64,000 bases of DNA from Streptomyces sp. NBC_00154 (GCF_026342835.1 NZ_JAPEMI010000001.1:2486501-2550500); one strand, 5' to 3'. Counted from the stretch's first letter, positions 50,539 to 59,856 are shown. Notes: generated by a model not told the origin, from the letters alone. Numbers and translations are program-made.

Positions 50539-51036
50539 TCAGGCGGTCCTGGTCATGATGCGGAGCACATCCAGGGAACGTGGCGGAACGTCCGGGTCCT
50601 CGCCGTCGTTCGAGGCGAGCAGCACATGGGCCTCGCGGGCGGCCCGTACGGCCTCCGGCCAGCCGTGGTGCTCCAGATAGGCGGAGACCGGGGCATCGGC
50701 GCCGACCTGGTGCATGATGCGCAGCACCCGCAGCACGGCGACGTCGACGAGAGCGGCCTCGCCGGAGTCACGGAAGACCGTCCCGACGTACTTCTCGGCG
50801 GACCAGTTGTCCAGCCAGGTGTCCTCGACCAGGCGGTACACGGCGTCGGTGACGTCGCCGTACCCTTCCCGGCCGGCCAGCCAGCACTCGTGGTGGAAGA
50901 CGGGGTCGGAGAGCATGTGCAGCGCCGAGCGCACGTTGCTGCGCCAGCGCCACCAAGGAACGTCATTGAGCGGCATGCCGCCCATGGTGGAGGAGCGACG
51001 GCCGCGACGGGAAGAGTTCTCCGAACCTTGCTGCAC
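50539..51036 (-). CDS. Conserved hypothetical protein
   Basis: A 165-aa helical protein, GTG start at 51036; starts at 50985 (MGGMPLND) or 50976 are also possible. Conserved-looking segments are WWRWRSNVRSALHMLSDPVFHHECWLAG, DVTDAVYRLVEDTWLDNW and FRDSGEAALVDVAVLRVLRIMHQ. Many Trp and Arg and no signal or membrane segment suggest a soluble cytoplasmic protein. It is common in streptomycetes as far as I recall, but with no known function. It lies 28 bases upstream of purU on the same strand and may be co-transcribed with it. Confidence 0.75.
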   Translation of the reverse strand: MQQGSENSSRRGRRSSTMGGMPLNDVPWWRWRSNVRSALHMLSDPVFHHECWLAGREGYGDVTDAVYRLVEDTWLDNWSAEKYVGTVFRDSGEAALVDVAVLRVLRIMHQVGADAPVSAYLEHHGWPEAVRAAREAHVLLASNDGEDPDVPPRSLDVLRIMTRTA

Positions 51037-51147
51037 GGTTGTCGATCGTACGTTCCCCCTCGCCGGGCTTGCACCGGCCCCTGCAATTCACCTGTATGTC
51101 ACCGAGCGTTGAGCGAAGCACACATCTGCGTTACCCCAAGCGCGGAA

Positions 51148-52440
51148 ATGTTCATGCCCATGACCGGATGGCGACGCCTCACCTCCCCCCGTCCCTACAA
51201 AGTCCTCACATGTATGGCGGCGGTCGGGGCGTCGCTGATCACCGGCTGCGGTGTACTCCCTGGGGCCACGGGGGGCTCCAGGGAGCCCGTCACCGTCATG
51301 ACCTGGGCCCCCAACGGCTCCACCGGCCCCGACGCGGCGAACATGGCCGGCATGACCGCCATGGCGCGGGCGTACGCACGCTGGGTGAACAACAACGGCG
51401 GGATCGACGGTCACAAACTGCTCGTCGTCACATGCAACGAGGGCGACACCTCGGTCGGAGCGGGGAACTGCGCCCGGCGGGCGGTCAAGGAGAAGGCGGT
51501 CGCGGTGGTCGGCTCGTACAGCCGGCACGGACAGGCCTTCATGGCGCCGCTGGAGGTCGCCGGGATCCCGTACATCGGCGGCTACGGCGCCTCCGAGGAG
51601 GAGTTCAGCAGCTACGACTCGTACCCCGTCAACGGCGGCCAGCCGGCGCTCCTCGCGGGCAACGCCAAGCAGCTCGCCCGTGGTTGTGAGCGGGTCTCCG
51701 TGGTGCGGCCCGACACACTGGGCGGCGAGAACCAGGCGTGGCTGCTCAACACCGGCCTCAAGGAAGCGCATCGGCCGGCTCCGACGGACGTCCGGGCCGC
51801 GGAGTCGGCGACTTCGTACGACGAGGCGGCCGGTCAGGCGCTGCAGGGGGCCGGAACGGCCGACGGGTGTGTGACGGCGGTGCTCGGGGACCGCACGGAG
51901 ACGTTCTTCGACTCCTTCCGCCGGCTCGAACCGTCGTACGGGGACGTACGGATCTCCTCCGTGCTCGGCAGCATCGACCAGCCGCTGATCGACCGCACCG
52001 GCGGCCGGGAGAGCCCGTTCGAGGGGGCTTACGTCGCCGGCTGGTACCCGGACGCGGGGGACGCCCGCTGGGACGAGATGCGCGAGGTGATCCGGAAGCA
52101 CGCCTTCGGCGACAACCGGATCGACCCGGACGACACGGGTGTCCAGACGACGTGGATCGCGTACACGGCGCTGAAGGAGATCGTCACGGCGATCGACGAC
52201 CCGCAGATCAGCGCGGGCAAGCTCACGGTTGCCCTGAACCAGGGCGTCCGGGCGGACACCGGCGGACTCACACCGGTGCTGAGGTGGCGGTTCAAGGACA
52301 TGCTGGGGTCGTCGGCGTACCCGCGGATCGTGAACCGGAAGGTGACGTTCCAAGTGGTACGGAAGGGACGGCTGGTGGCGGAGAAGAAGGGGTTTGTGGA
52401 CGTGACGAAGACATTGGCGGACGCCAGCGCGAAGGGGTGA
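51148..52440 (+). CDS. Extracellular solute-binding lipoprotein (branched-chain amino acid/receptor-ligand type)
   Basis: A 430-aa lipoprotein. The signal (MTGWRRLTSPRPYKVLTCMAA, GASLITGCG) ends in lipobox ITGC with Cys near residue 34, so it is lipid-anchored outside the membrane. The mature part is a periplasmic-binding-protein type I fold (WAPNGSTGPDAANMAGMTAMARAYARWVNNNGG, AVVGSYSRHGQAFMAPLEVAGIPYIGGYG, GCVTAVLGDRTETFFDSF), like LivK-type receptors. No ABC permease genes are adjacent, so it may act as an orphan sensor or partner with distant permeases. Start ATG 51148 has GGAA just ahead; 51154 and 51160 are alternatives. It ends at a shared terminator. Confidence 0.85.
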   Translation: MFMPMTGWRRLTSPRPYKVLTCMAAVGASLITGCGVLPGATGGSREPVTVMTWAPNGSTGPDAANMAGMTAMARAYARWVNNNGGIDGHKLLVVTCNEGDTSVGAGNCARRAVKEKAVAVVGSYSRHGQAFMAPLEVAGIPYIGGYGASEEEFSSYDSYPVNGGQPALLAGNAKQLARGCERVSVVRPDTLGGENQAWLLNTGLKEAHRPAPTDVRAAESATSYDEAAGQALQGAGTADGCVTAVLGDRTETFFDSFRRLEPSYGDVRISSVLGSIDQPLIDRTGGRESPFEGAYVAGWYPDAGDARWDEMREVIRKHAFGDNRIDPDDTGVQTTWIAYTALKEIVTAIDDPQISAGKLTVALNQGVRADTGGLTPVLRWRFKDMLGSSAYPRIVNRKVTFQVVRKGRLVAEKKGFVDVTKTLADASAKG

Positions 52441-52469
52441 GGGGAACACCCCCGCCTCCCTGCCCGATA

Positions 52470-52511
52470 CCCGGGGGCTCCGCCCCCGGGTCCCCGCTCC
52501 TCGAACGCCGG
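52470..52511. terminator. Bidirectional terminator, intergenic Streptomyces-type element, copy 2
   Basis: A perfect stem ACCCGGGGGC (52469-52478) with GCCCCCGGGT (52482-52491) and a 3-base loop, between two convergent genes. Followed by the conserved tail CCCCGCTCCTCGAACGCCGG. Its reverse complement matches the element at 38047-38082. Confidence 0.75.
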
Positions 52512-52528
52512 AGACGCCGATCTTCGGA

Positions 52529-53902
52529 TCAGAGATCGGTCGACGATCGCCGGGTCAGCCCGTACTTCGTCGCGATCGAGTTCCACAGCCCTGACGCCCG
52601 CTGCTTCGCCTTGCTCGCCTCACCGCTCGCCACGGTGGCCTGAGCCTTCTCGGGCGTCGCACGGGCCTTCCCGTGCCTGCACACCTTCTTGCCGTTCTTG
52701 GCCTGACGGGCCCACGCCGCGTAGTGGTCGTCGGCGGAGGCCGATGCCTGCCAGGCCTTCGTGAGCGCCTCGGTCAGCTGCGCGTGGTCGGGGAGCTTGT
52801 CCACGGACAGCCCCTGCAGCCGTGTCACCAGCTCGCGGCGCTGCTGAGCGGCGCCCTGCAGATCCGTGATCGCCTGGTCCAGGTCCGTGCAGGACTGGGT
52901 CTTTGCGACGGCCGCGATCACGGTGGAACGGCTGTTGTTGCTGTCCGCCAGCAGCTTGTCGAGCGCCTCGGCCTGCGGCTTCGCCGGGTCGGCGGCCGCC
53001 TGCGTGGAGGGCTTCGCGGCGGGTGAACTCGCCGCGGCCACCGGCTGCTTGTCGTCCTTGCCCTTGTCGTCGCCGCTCATCAGCGCACCCGCGCCGAGCC
53101 CGATGATCGCGCAGCCGACGACGACCGCGGCGATCAGCGGGACATGCGACGGCTTCTTGCGCTGCCCGGCCCGCCCCTGCGGGGGCTCGCTGTGCTGCGG
53201 CGGCTGCGGCTGCTGGAACGGGGGCTGCCGGCCGCCCCCGTACGGCGCCGCCTGTCCCGGGTCGAACCGGGGCATCTGCTGCGTGGCGCCCGCGGGCTCC
53301 TCGCTGCGGAACAGGTTGTCGAACTCGGCGGGCGGCTGCCGCTCGCCGGGCGTCCCGGGCCTGATGCTGTACGGAGCGCCGCCGGGCACCGGCGGGATGT
53401 ACTGGGTCGCATCGGCGTCGGAAGCCGGTGCGGGCTGGGTGTGGGCCAGGAACTGGGTGGCCTCCGCGGGGCTCTCGGGCGGGAGACCGCCCGGCGCGGG
53501 ACCGGCCGGCACCGGGGCGATGTACTGCGTGGCATCGGCGTCCGCACCCGCGCCCATGCCCGGCACGACCTCCGGGGGCAACGGCTGCGCATACGGCTGG
53601 GGCAGGGGTTGCCCCTGGGGCTGCTGTCCGTACGGCGGCTCCTGGGCGTACTGGCCCTGCTGCTCGTACTGGCCCCCCTGGCCGTACTGGCCCTGCTGCT
53701 GGTCGTACTGGCCGTGGTCGTACTGCCCCTGTGACGCCTGAGGCCCCCAGGGCTGGCCCCACGGCTGCCCACCCGCCGGAGCGGCCTGGTCGGCCGATCC
53801 GCCCGGTATCCAGGGCTCTCCGCCACCTGCGGGCAGCACGACACCTTCGTGCGTGGGCCGTACAGCAGGGAGCTGCTCGTCACCCTGTCCGCTCTGCGTC
53901 AC
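52529..53902 (-). CDS. Hypothetical membrane-anchored protein with Gln/Tyr/Pro-rich N-terminal tail
   Basis: A 457-aa protein. The long N-terminal part (about 1-270) is low-complexity: repeats such as GQYDHGQYDQQQGQYGQGGQY, then ATQYIAPVPAG and ATQYIPPVPGG. One membrane helix (VPLIAAVVVGCAIIGLGAGALM, about 280-300) is followed by an extracellular Ala/Ser/Lys-rich region with two Cys (KTQSCTDLDQA and KKVCRHGKA). The layout suggests a cytoplasmic disordered tail and an external helical domain. AGGAG lies five bases before GTG 53902. The function is unknown. Confidence 0.8.
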   Translation of the reverse strand: MTQSGQGDEQLPAVRPTHEGVVLPAGGGEPWIPGGSADQAAPAGGQPWGQPWGPQASQGQYDHGQYDQQQGQYGQGGQYEQQGQYAQEPPYGQQPQGQPLPQPYAQPLPPEVVPGMGAGADADATQYIAPVPAGPAPGGLPPESPAEATQFLAHTQPAPASDADATQYIPPVPGGAPYSIRPGTPGERQPPAEFDNLFRSEEPAGATQQMPRFDPGQAAPYGGGRQPPFQQPQPPQHSEPPQGRAGQRKKPSHVPLIAAVVVGCAIIGLGAGALMSGDDKGKDDKQPVAAASSPAAKPSTQAAADPAKPQAEALDKLLADSNNSRSTVIAAVAKTQSCTDLDQAITDLQGAAQQRRELVTRLQGLSVDKLPDHAQLTEALTKAWQASASADDHYAAWARQAKNGKKVCRHGKARATPEKAQATVASGEASKAKQRASGLWNSIATKYGLTRRSSTDL

Positions 53903-54050
53903 CGGGACTCCTACGTGTAAACCTACGGAATCGTCGGCCCACGCTATCGGGTGGTTGCCACCCTTTGCCAAGCGCCCGTTCTCGCTCACCGCCCCTTCAC
54001 CGGGGCAGTAACACACAGCGCCCTCACGGCGCAGTTAACGGGCGCCCCGG

Positions 54051-55433
54051 TCAGGCCGCCTGGAGTTCCAGTCGCGCCCCGAACTCCCGTACCGCCGGCT
54101 CGTCCCCGTACGGCACGAGCCGCTGCTGCAGATCGTCCAGATACTCCGTGCCCCGGCTGGACCGCACCGTCCCCAGCAGTTCCATCGCCCGCATCCCCGT
54201 ATGACACGCCTGCTCCACCTCGCGCAGCTGCACCTGCGCCGTGGCGAGCAGCACCAGGCCGATGCCGCGGCGGCGGGCCCGGGACTCCGGGTGGCCCTCC
54301 AGGGACTCCGTCGCCCGCCGGACAGCCGCCTCGGCCTGACCGAGGTCGCGGTGGCAGTGCGCCAGCTCGTCGGCCAGATAGGCGTGGTCGAAGTGGGCGA
54401 TCCACGCCGGGTCGTCGCCCGTGTCCGGCTCGGCATGCTCCAGGGCCGTCAGCGCCCGGCCCGTCACCTGCTGGCAGGTGCGGGCGTCGCCGAGCAGGGC
54501 GTGCCCGCGGGCCTCCGCCGCGTAGAACATCGCCTCGGCACGCGGGGTGACCCGCCCCCGTGCCCCCTCCTGCGCGGCCCGCGCCAGCTGCGCGATCTCC
54601 CGTGGGTTGCCGAGCTGGGCGGCGAGATGACTCATCGACGCAGCCAGCACATAGCCGCCGTACGCCCGGTCGCCCGCCGCCTGCGCCAGCCGCAGCGCCT
54701 GGATGTAGTACCGCTGGGCGAGCCCGGGCTGCCCCGTGTCGACCGCCATGTACCCGGCGAGTTCGGTGAGCCGGGCAACGGCCGCGAACAGCTGCCGCCC
54801 GACCGTTTCGCGGTACGCCCCGGCGAGCAGCCCGGAGACCACGCTGTTCAGGTAATGCACCAGCACCGGCCGGACGTGCCCGCTGCCGAACCGGTGGTCG
54901 AGGTCGACCAGTGCGGCCGTCATCGCCCGCACCGCCTCGACGTCCGACATCCCGACCCGGGCCCCGGCGGCCCGCGCCACCTGCGGGTCGGCCGCGGTGA
55001 TCAGCCAGTCCCGGCTGGGCTCGACCAGCGCCGAGGACACGACCGCCGAACCGGACAGGAAGTCACGGCGGCCGACATCGCTGCGCCACAACTCGCAGAC
55101 CTGCTCGATCGCGCCGGTGACGGTAGGTGCGAACTGCAGGCCGACGCCGGACGCCAGATTCTTGCCGTTGGCCATCCCGATCTCGTCGATCGTGACCGTA
55201 CGGCCGAGCTTGCGGCCGAGCGCCTCGGCGATGATTCCCGGTGCCCGGCCGCGGGGTTGCTGTCCGCGCAGCCAGCGGGCCACGGAGGTCTTGTCGTACC
55301 GAAGATCGAGGCCGCGCTCCGCTCCGACCATGTTGACGCGGCGGGCCAGGCCCGCGTTGGAACATCCGGCTTCCTGAATGAGTCCCTGGAGCCGTTCGTT
55401 CGGCTGGCGGGCGACGAGAGGCCTGGCTGCCAT
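54051..55433 (-). CDS. NsdA-like regulator: HTH plus TPR domains
   Basis: A 460-aa protein. The N-terminal region (about 10-75) has an XRE-like DNA-binding fold: PNERLQGLIQEAGCSNAGLARRVN, then DKTSVARWLRGQQPRGRAP. The rest is helical TPR repeats (RLTELAGYMAVDTGQPGLAQRYY, AQAAGDRAYGGYVLAAS, ELAHCHRDLGQAEAAVRRA). NsdA-type regulators of this layout repress antibiotic production and morphological development. NsdA itself is a related protein, so this one may be a paralog rather than NsdA. ATG 55433 is where conservation starts. A 9-bp inverted repeat at 55450-55475 lies in its leader. Confidence 0.8.
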   Translation of the reverse strand: MAARPLVARQPNERLQGLIQEAGCSNAGLARRVNMVGAERGLDLRYDKTSVARWLRGQQPRGRAPGIIAEALGRKLGRTVTIDEIGMANGKNLASGVGLQFAPTVTGAIEQVCELWRSDVGRRDFLSGSAVVSSALVEPSRDWLITAADPQVARAAGARVGMSDVEAVRAMTAALVDLDHRFGSGHVRPVLVHYLNSVVSGLLAGAYRETVGRQLFAAVARLTELAGYMAVDTGQPGLAQRYYIQALRLAQAAGDRAYGGYVLAASMSHLAAQLGNPREIAQLARAAQEGARGRVTPRAEAMFYAAEARGHALLGDARTCQQVTGRALTALEHAEPDTGDDPAWIAHFDHAYLADELAHCHRDLGQAEAAVRRATESLEGHPESRARRRGIGLVLLATAQVQLREVEQACHTGMRAMELLGTVRSSRGTEYLDDLQQRLVPYGDEPAVREFGARLELQAA

Positions 55434-55752
55434 GTTTCCCCCTGAGGCCGCAGTGATCGATGGGGAGATCACTGCCCGGCAATTGCAGAAGAAATGCACA
55501 CATTCACGGTGTTGGTCGTTTCCGCGTTGTTCACGGTGTTCGCTCGCTCATCGTGTCGTTGTTCGCGTTTGGTACGTATTCGGCTTGGGCGAACTGTTCC
55601 GGATTTCCCCCCCTGTGGCTACCCGCCCATCGACGCACCGCCTCATGCGCGCCCCCGTCCATGCACCCATGCGCCCCATATGCGTGATCGGTGTGCCGTG
55701 ACCGCGTTCGCCACGCCCGTAACCCCAGGTGGTTGCGGCAGTTGAGGTGTTC
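55434..55752. other. 319-base divergent promoter region, lower GC
   Basis: Between the NsdA-like and prim-pol-like genes. It contains the inverted repeat at 55450-55475, T-rich stretches with repeated TTCGCGTT/TTCACGGTGTT-like words around 55510-55580, and no convincing gene. Confidence 0.6.
55450..55475. promoter_or_regulatory. Inverted repeat GCAGTGATC-N8-GATCACTGC before the NsdA-like gene
   Basis: A perfect 9+9 repeat with an 8-base spacer, 17 bases upstream of the start codon. It is a likely operator for autoregulation, or a leader hairpin. Confidence 0.5.
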
Positions 55753-56430
55753 GTGGAAGAGCCCATCAAAGTCATGGAAGCCGCACAGATCCCCAAGCAG
55801 CGAGGAGAACAACTGCTCGACGCCGCAGTGCGGTACACGGAGGAGCGGCACTGGGACGTGTTCCCCGGCACCTGGCTGGAAGCGGTGGGAGGGGCGGAGC
55901 GCTGCTCGTGCGGGGAGGCCGGCTGCGCCTCCCCCGGCGCCCACCCCACCCGGACCGACTGGGCGGGCCGGTCGACCGGCAGCGGCGCCGCGGCCCGTCG
56001 GATGTGGTCCGAGTACCCCACGGCATCGGTCCTGTTGCCCACCGGGCGCACCTTCGACGCGATCGACGTACCGGAGTCCGCCGGTTTCCTGGCGCTGGCC
56101 CGGATGGAGCGGATGAACCTGCCGCTCGGCCCCGTCACCTGCACCCCCGACCGCCGGATGCTCTTCTTCGTACTGCCCGGGGCGGCGGCCAAGGTGGACG
56201 ATCTCGTACGGAAGCTGGGCTGGAGCGCCGCCGCGATCGATCTGTCCGGCCGCGGCGACGGCGACTACGTGGCGGCGCCGCCGACCCGGATCGGCGGGCG
56301 CGGTGCGGTTCAGTGGGCGCGCCGCCCGACCCCCGCAAACCGGTGGTTGCCGGACGCGGGGGAGGTCATCTGCCCGCTCGCCTACGCCTGCGGGCGGGAA
56401 GCAGCCGACGCGCGCGCACGCCTTTCGTAG
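55753..56430 (+). CDS. Bifunctional DNA primase/polymerase-like protein (prim-pol domain)
   Basis: A 225-aa protein with a prim-pol-like core: LLDAAVRYTEERHWDVFPGTW, a Cys-rich loop CSCGEAGCASPGAHP that often marks these proteins, and GRTFDAIDVP with the acidic pair expected at the active site. Streptomycetes carry several short prim-pol-like proteins of unknown role, usually outside mobile elements; here the context is chromosomal core genes. GTG 55753 is chosen because TTGAGG lies five bases upstream. Whether it has polymerase activity is not clear. Confidence 0.78.
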   Translation: MEEPIKVMEAAQIPKQRGEQLLDAAVRYTEERHWDVFPGTWLEAVGGAERCSCGEAGCASPGAHPTRTDWAGRSTGSGAAARRMWSEYPTASVLLPTGRTFDAIDVPESAGFLALARMERMNLPLGPVTCTPDRRMLFFVLPGAAAKVDDLVRKLGWSAAAIDLSGRGDGDYVAAPPTRIGGRGAVQWARRPTPANRWLPDAGEVICPLAYACGREAADARARLS

Positions 56431-56470
56431 TCTGTCCACCACAGACGGGGACACCGAAAGGCAGTGCACC

Positions 56471-57280
56471 ATGTCGGACCGGACAGCAGCGGAATCGAGC
56501 GGGGCGGTGGAGGCTCCGCCCGCCGTTCGCGTGCAGGGCCTCTGGAAGCGGTTCGGCGAGCAGACCGCGGTCGCCGGGATCGATCTGGAGCTGCCCGCCG
56601 GGAAGTTCATCGGTCTGGTCGGACCCAACGGCGCAGGCAAGACCACCACGCTGTCGATGGTGACCGGCCTGCTCCGACCCGACCACGGAACGATCGAGGT
56701 CGGCGGGCGCGACGTCTGGCGCGACCCGGTGGACGTCAAGGCCAGGATCGGCGTCCTGCCGGAGGGGCTGCGGCTCTTCGAGCGCCTCTCGGGGCGCGAA
56801 CTCCTCGCGTACACCGGCCGGTTGCGCGGACTGCCGGGCGCCGAGGTCGACAAGCGTGCCACCCAGCTCCTGGACGTACTGGATCTGGCGGGCGCCCAGC
56901 ACAAGCTGGTCGTCGACTACTCGACCGGCATGCGGAAGAAGATCGGGCTCGCGGCGGCGCTGCTGCACAACCCCGAAGTGCTCTTCCTGGACGAGCCGTT
57001 CGAGGGCGTCGACCCCGTCTCGGCACAGACCATCCGCAGGGTGCTGGAGCGGTACACCGGCTCGGGGGCGACCGTCGTCTTCTCCAGCCATGTGATGGAG
57101 CTCGTCGAGTCGCTGTGCGACTGGGTGGCCGTCATGGCGAACGGCACGATCCGGGCCCAGGGCACCCTCTCCGAGGTACGCGGCTCGGCGTCGTCACTGC
57201 AGAACGCGTTCCTCGAACTCGTCGGCGCGGGCGGCCGGGACACCGGCGAGTCCCTCGACTGGCTGGGCGGCACCCGATGA
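56471..57280 (+). CDS. ABC transporter ATP-binding protein
   Basis: A 269-aa ABC ATPase. Walker A GPNGAGKTT is near residues 52-60, the Q-loop precedes LPEGLRLFERLSGRELL, and the signature is the variant STGMRKKIGLAAALL instead of LSGGQ. Walker B LFLDEPFEGVDP and the switch His in VFSSHVMELV follow. This form is typical of exporters of the DrrA/CcmA-like group. ATG 56471 is clear. It is followed by a permease gene overlapping by ATGA, so the two form one exporter operon. Confidence 0.9.
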   Translation: MSDRTAAESSGAVEAPPAVRVQGLWKRFGEQTAVAGIDLELPAGKFIGLVGPNGAGKTTTLSMVTGLLRPDHGTIEVGGRDVWRDPVDVKARIGVLPEGLRLFERLSGRELLAYTGRLRGLPGAEVDKRATQLLDVLDLAGAQHKLVVDYSTGMRKKIGLAAALLHNPEVLFLDEPFEGVDPVSAQTIRRVLERYTGSGATVVFSSHVMELVESLCDWVAVMANGTIRAQGTLSEVRGSASSLQNAFLELVGAGGRDTGESLDWLGGTR

Positions 57281-58929
57281 GCGTGCTCGGCACCCCCGTC
57301 ATCCCCGCCCCCCGCCCCTCGGACGGCCGGGGCGGTGAAGGACTCGTCTCCGTCTTCGTTCGGCTCAAGCTGACACTGCTGCGCAACGGGCTGCGGCAGT
57401 CGTCGGGCCGGCGGGCCGCCTACATCTCGTCCGTCGTCGTCACCCTGCTGATCGCCGCCGGCCAGGTCATCGCGCTGATCGCGCTGCGCGGCCACGACCA
57501 CGCGGGCTCGCTCGTGGTGCTGCTCACGGCGGTGCTGGCGCTCGGCTGGGCGGTGATGCCGCTGTTCTTCCCCAGCGGCGACGAGACCCTCGACCCCAGC
57601 CGGCTGGTGATGCTGCCGCTGCGGCCGCGCCCGTTGATCAGGGCGCTGCTGATGGCGTCCCTGGTCGGTATCGGGCCGCTGTTCACGCTCTGCCTGGCGG
57701 TCGGTTCGGCGTTCGCGGTGGTGCACGGGACGGCGGCCGTGGTGTGCGCGGTGGTGGCCGCGCCGCTGACCCTGCTGGTGTGTGTGGCGCTGGCCCGGGC
57801 CGTCGCCACGGCCAACACCCGGCTGCTGACCTCCCGCAAGGGCCGCGATCTGGCGGTGCTCAGCGGGCTGGTGATCGCGGTCGGTATCCAGGTCGTCAAC
57901 TTCGGTGCGCAGCGGCTCGGCCGGTCCGGCGGGCTGTCCGCGCTCGACCCGGCCGCGGACGTGGTGCGCTGGTTGCCGCCGGCCTCGGCAATCGGTGCGG
58001 TGGACTCCGCGGCGCAGGGCTCGTACGGCCGGGCCGTGCTGCAACTGCTGCTCTCCGTCGCGGCATTGGGCACACTGCTGTGGCTGTGGCAGCGGAGCCT
58101 GGTGAAGCTGATGACCGCCCCGGACGGTTCGACACTCGCCGCCGCCGAACCGACCCGCAAGAAGTCCGCGGCGGCCGGCTCCCGGCTCTCCGCACTGCTG
58201 CCCGAGGGACGCACGGGGACGGTGATGCGGCGCAGTCTGCGGTACGTCGCACGGGACCCGAAGACCAAGGCGGCCTGGGTGACGGCGCTCGCCATCGGTC
58301 TGATCGTGCCGCTGCTCAACGCCGTGCAGGGCACCGGCTCGGTCTACTTCGCGTGCTTCGCCGCCGGGATGCTCGGCATCCAGATGTACAACCAGTTCGG
58401 GCAGGACACCTCCGCGTTCTGGATAGTGGCGCTGACGATCTCCTCCACCCGCGACGCGTACCTCGAACTGCGGGCGCGGGCGCTGGCGCTGCTGGTGATC
58501 ACCCTCCCGTACACAATCCTGGTGACCGTCGTGACGGCGGCGGTGCTCGGGGACTGGGAGGTGCTGCCGGGCGTCATGGGTCTCTCCTTCGCCCTGCTGG
58601 GCGCGATGCTGGCGACGGGCGCGGTGGCGTCGGCCAACTTCCCGTACTCGATCCCGCAGGACGGCGCGTTCAAGAACGTGGCACCGGGGCAGGCCGGGCT
58701 CGCCTGGATCTCGATCTTCGGCGGCATGGTCTCGGCGGCGGTGCTGTGCGCGCCGGTGATCGTGGCGACGATCTGGCTGCATCTCGCCGATGCGGAGGAC
58801 TGGTTGTGGCTGCTGGTGCCGGTGGGTGGCGCGTACGGGACGCTGATCGCCTGGGCGGGGCTGCGGCTGGCGGCTCCCCGCACGGCGAACCGGCTTCCGG
58901 AGATCCTGGCGGCGGTCAGCAAGGGGTGA
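57277..58929 (+). CDS. ABC transporter permease
   Basis: A 550-aa membrane protein with about twelve hydrophobic segments in two blocks (AAYISSVVVTLLIAAGQVIALIAL, GSLVVLLTAVLALGWAVMPLFF, VIAVGIQVVNFGAQRL; WVTALAIGLIVPLLNAV, LLGAMLATGAVASANF, IFGGMVSAAVLCAPVIVATIW). A hydrophilic linker (TAPDGSTLAAAEPTRKKSAAAGSRLS) separates the halves. It overlaps the ATPase gene by four bases. The pair probably exports a lipid, polysaccharide precursor or small molecule; nothing in the sequence points to a particular substrate. Confidence 0.88.
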   Translation: MSVLGTPVIPAPRPSDGRGGEGLVSVFVRLKLTLLRNGLRQSSGRRAAYISSVVVTLLIAAGQVIALIALRGHDHAGSLVVLLTAVLALGWAVMPLFFPSGDETLDPSRLVMLPLRPRPLIRALLMASLVGIGPLFTLCLAVGSAFAVVHGTAAVVCAVVAAPLTLLVCVALARAVATANTRLLTSRKGRDLAVLSGLVIAVGIQVVNFGAQRLGRSGGLSALDPAADVVRWLPPASAIGAVDSAAQGSYGRAVLQLLLSVAALGTLLWLWQRSLVKLMTAPDGSTLAAAEPTRKKSAAAGSRLSALLPEGRTGTVMRRSLRYVARDPKTKAAWVTALAIGLIVPLLNAVQGTGSVYFACFAAGMLGIQMYNQFGQDTSAFWIVALTISSTRDAYLELRARALALLVITLPYTILVTVVTAAVLGDWEVLPGVMGLSFALLGAMLATGAVASANFPYSIPQDGAFKNVAPGQAGLAWISIFGGMVSAAVLCAPVIVATIWLHLADAEDWLWLLVPVGGAYGTLIAWAGLRLAAPRTANRLPEILAAVSKG

Positions 58930-58962
58930 CCTGAGCAGGTCCGGCCGGCGGTGCGGCTTTCG

Positions 58963-59856
58963 TTACGAGGAGACGGGCTCGCGGTCGTCCTGGGAGTCCT
59001 CGGCGAACTGCTCCAGGAACGGCTCGACCGCCGCGCGCCAGCCCTCCGGCTGGTCGTAGTGGACGAGATGACCGGCGTCCGCCACCTCCGCGTACTGCCC
59101 GCGCGGCAGTACGCGGACCATCTCCTGGGCCTCCGCCCGGCCCAGTTCGCCGTCCAGGCCACGGACCACCAGCGTCGGGCACCGGACCTGTGTCAGCTCC
59201 TCCCAGTGCGCGTCGTGGACCCAGGTCGCGCGGGACTGGAGCATCTGGCGGCGGGAGAAGACCGGCCGCCAGCCGTCGGCCCGCTCGGCCATCACCTCGG
59301 CGAAGAACTCGCCGCGGGACGCGTTCGGCCGCTCCACCCAGGGGTCGTCCTCGCCGAACCACTTCCGCACGTCGGAGAGCGTCGCGAACGGCAGCGGCCA
59401 GGACTTGAACCAGTCCTCCCACTCCCGCTGGGAGGCGGCGCCGAGCGCGGAGGCCCGCATGTCGCAGATGATCAGGGCCCGGACGAGATCGGGGCGCTTC
59501 GCGGCGAGCTGCCAGGCGGTGAGGGCGCCCATCGAGTGGCCGACGACGGTGGCGGGGCCGAGGCCGAGCTGTTCGATCGCCGCCTCCGCGTCGGCGACGT
59601 ACGCGTCGCGGGTGTACGGGCCTTCGGCCGGCTTCTCGCTGCGGCCGTGCCCCCGCTGGTCGAGGCCCACGGCCCGGTGCCGCTCGGCGAGCCAGCGGGT
59701 GGTGGGGGCCCAGTGGGAGGCCCGGCCCATCAGTCCGTGGAGCAGTAAGACCCCGGGGGCGCGCTCGCCCTCCGTGCGCCCCTTGGGCGGATCGGCGAAC
59801 TCCCAGGCCGCGAGGCGTACGCCGTCGGATCCCGTCACATCGATGCGCCGCACCAT
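58963..59856 (-). CDS. Alpha/beta hydrolase
   Basis: A 297-aa alpha/beta-hydrolase-fold enzyme. The oxyanion segment VLLLHGLMGRASHW, the nucleophile elbow VVGHSMGALTAW (Ser), and DAGHLVHYDQPEGW with the catalytic His in place order the triad; the acid is in TLVVRGLDGELGR. It is closest to esterases and haloalkane-dehalogenase-like hydrolases rather than thioesterases. ATG 59856 follows AGGAC and gives MVRRIDVTGSDGVRL, a typical start. It ends 34 bases from the convergent ABC permease. The substrate is not predictable. Confidence 0.85.
   Translation of the reverse strand: MVRRIDVTGSDGVRLAAWEFADPPKGRTEGERAPGVLLLHGLMGRASHWAPTTRWLAERHRAVGLDQRGHGRSEKPAEGPYTRDAYVADAEAAIEQLGLGPATVVGHSMGALTAWQLAAKRPDLVRALIICDMRASALGAASQREWEDWFKSWPLPFATLSDVRKWFGEDDPWVERPNASRGEFFAEVMAERADGWRPVFSRRQMLQSRATWVHDAHWEELTQVRCPTLVVRGLDGELGRAEAQEMVRVLPRGQYAEVADAGHLVHYDQPEGWRAAVEPFLEQFAEDSQDDREPVSS

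Noticed and set aside
54051..55433. Calling the TPR regulator NsdA itself
   Set aside because: The layout matches, but streptomycetes have several paralogs and the core gene order here does not place nsdA in this region as I recall it.
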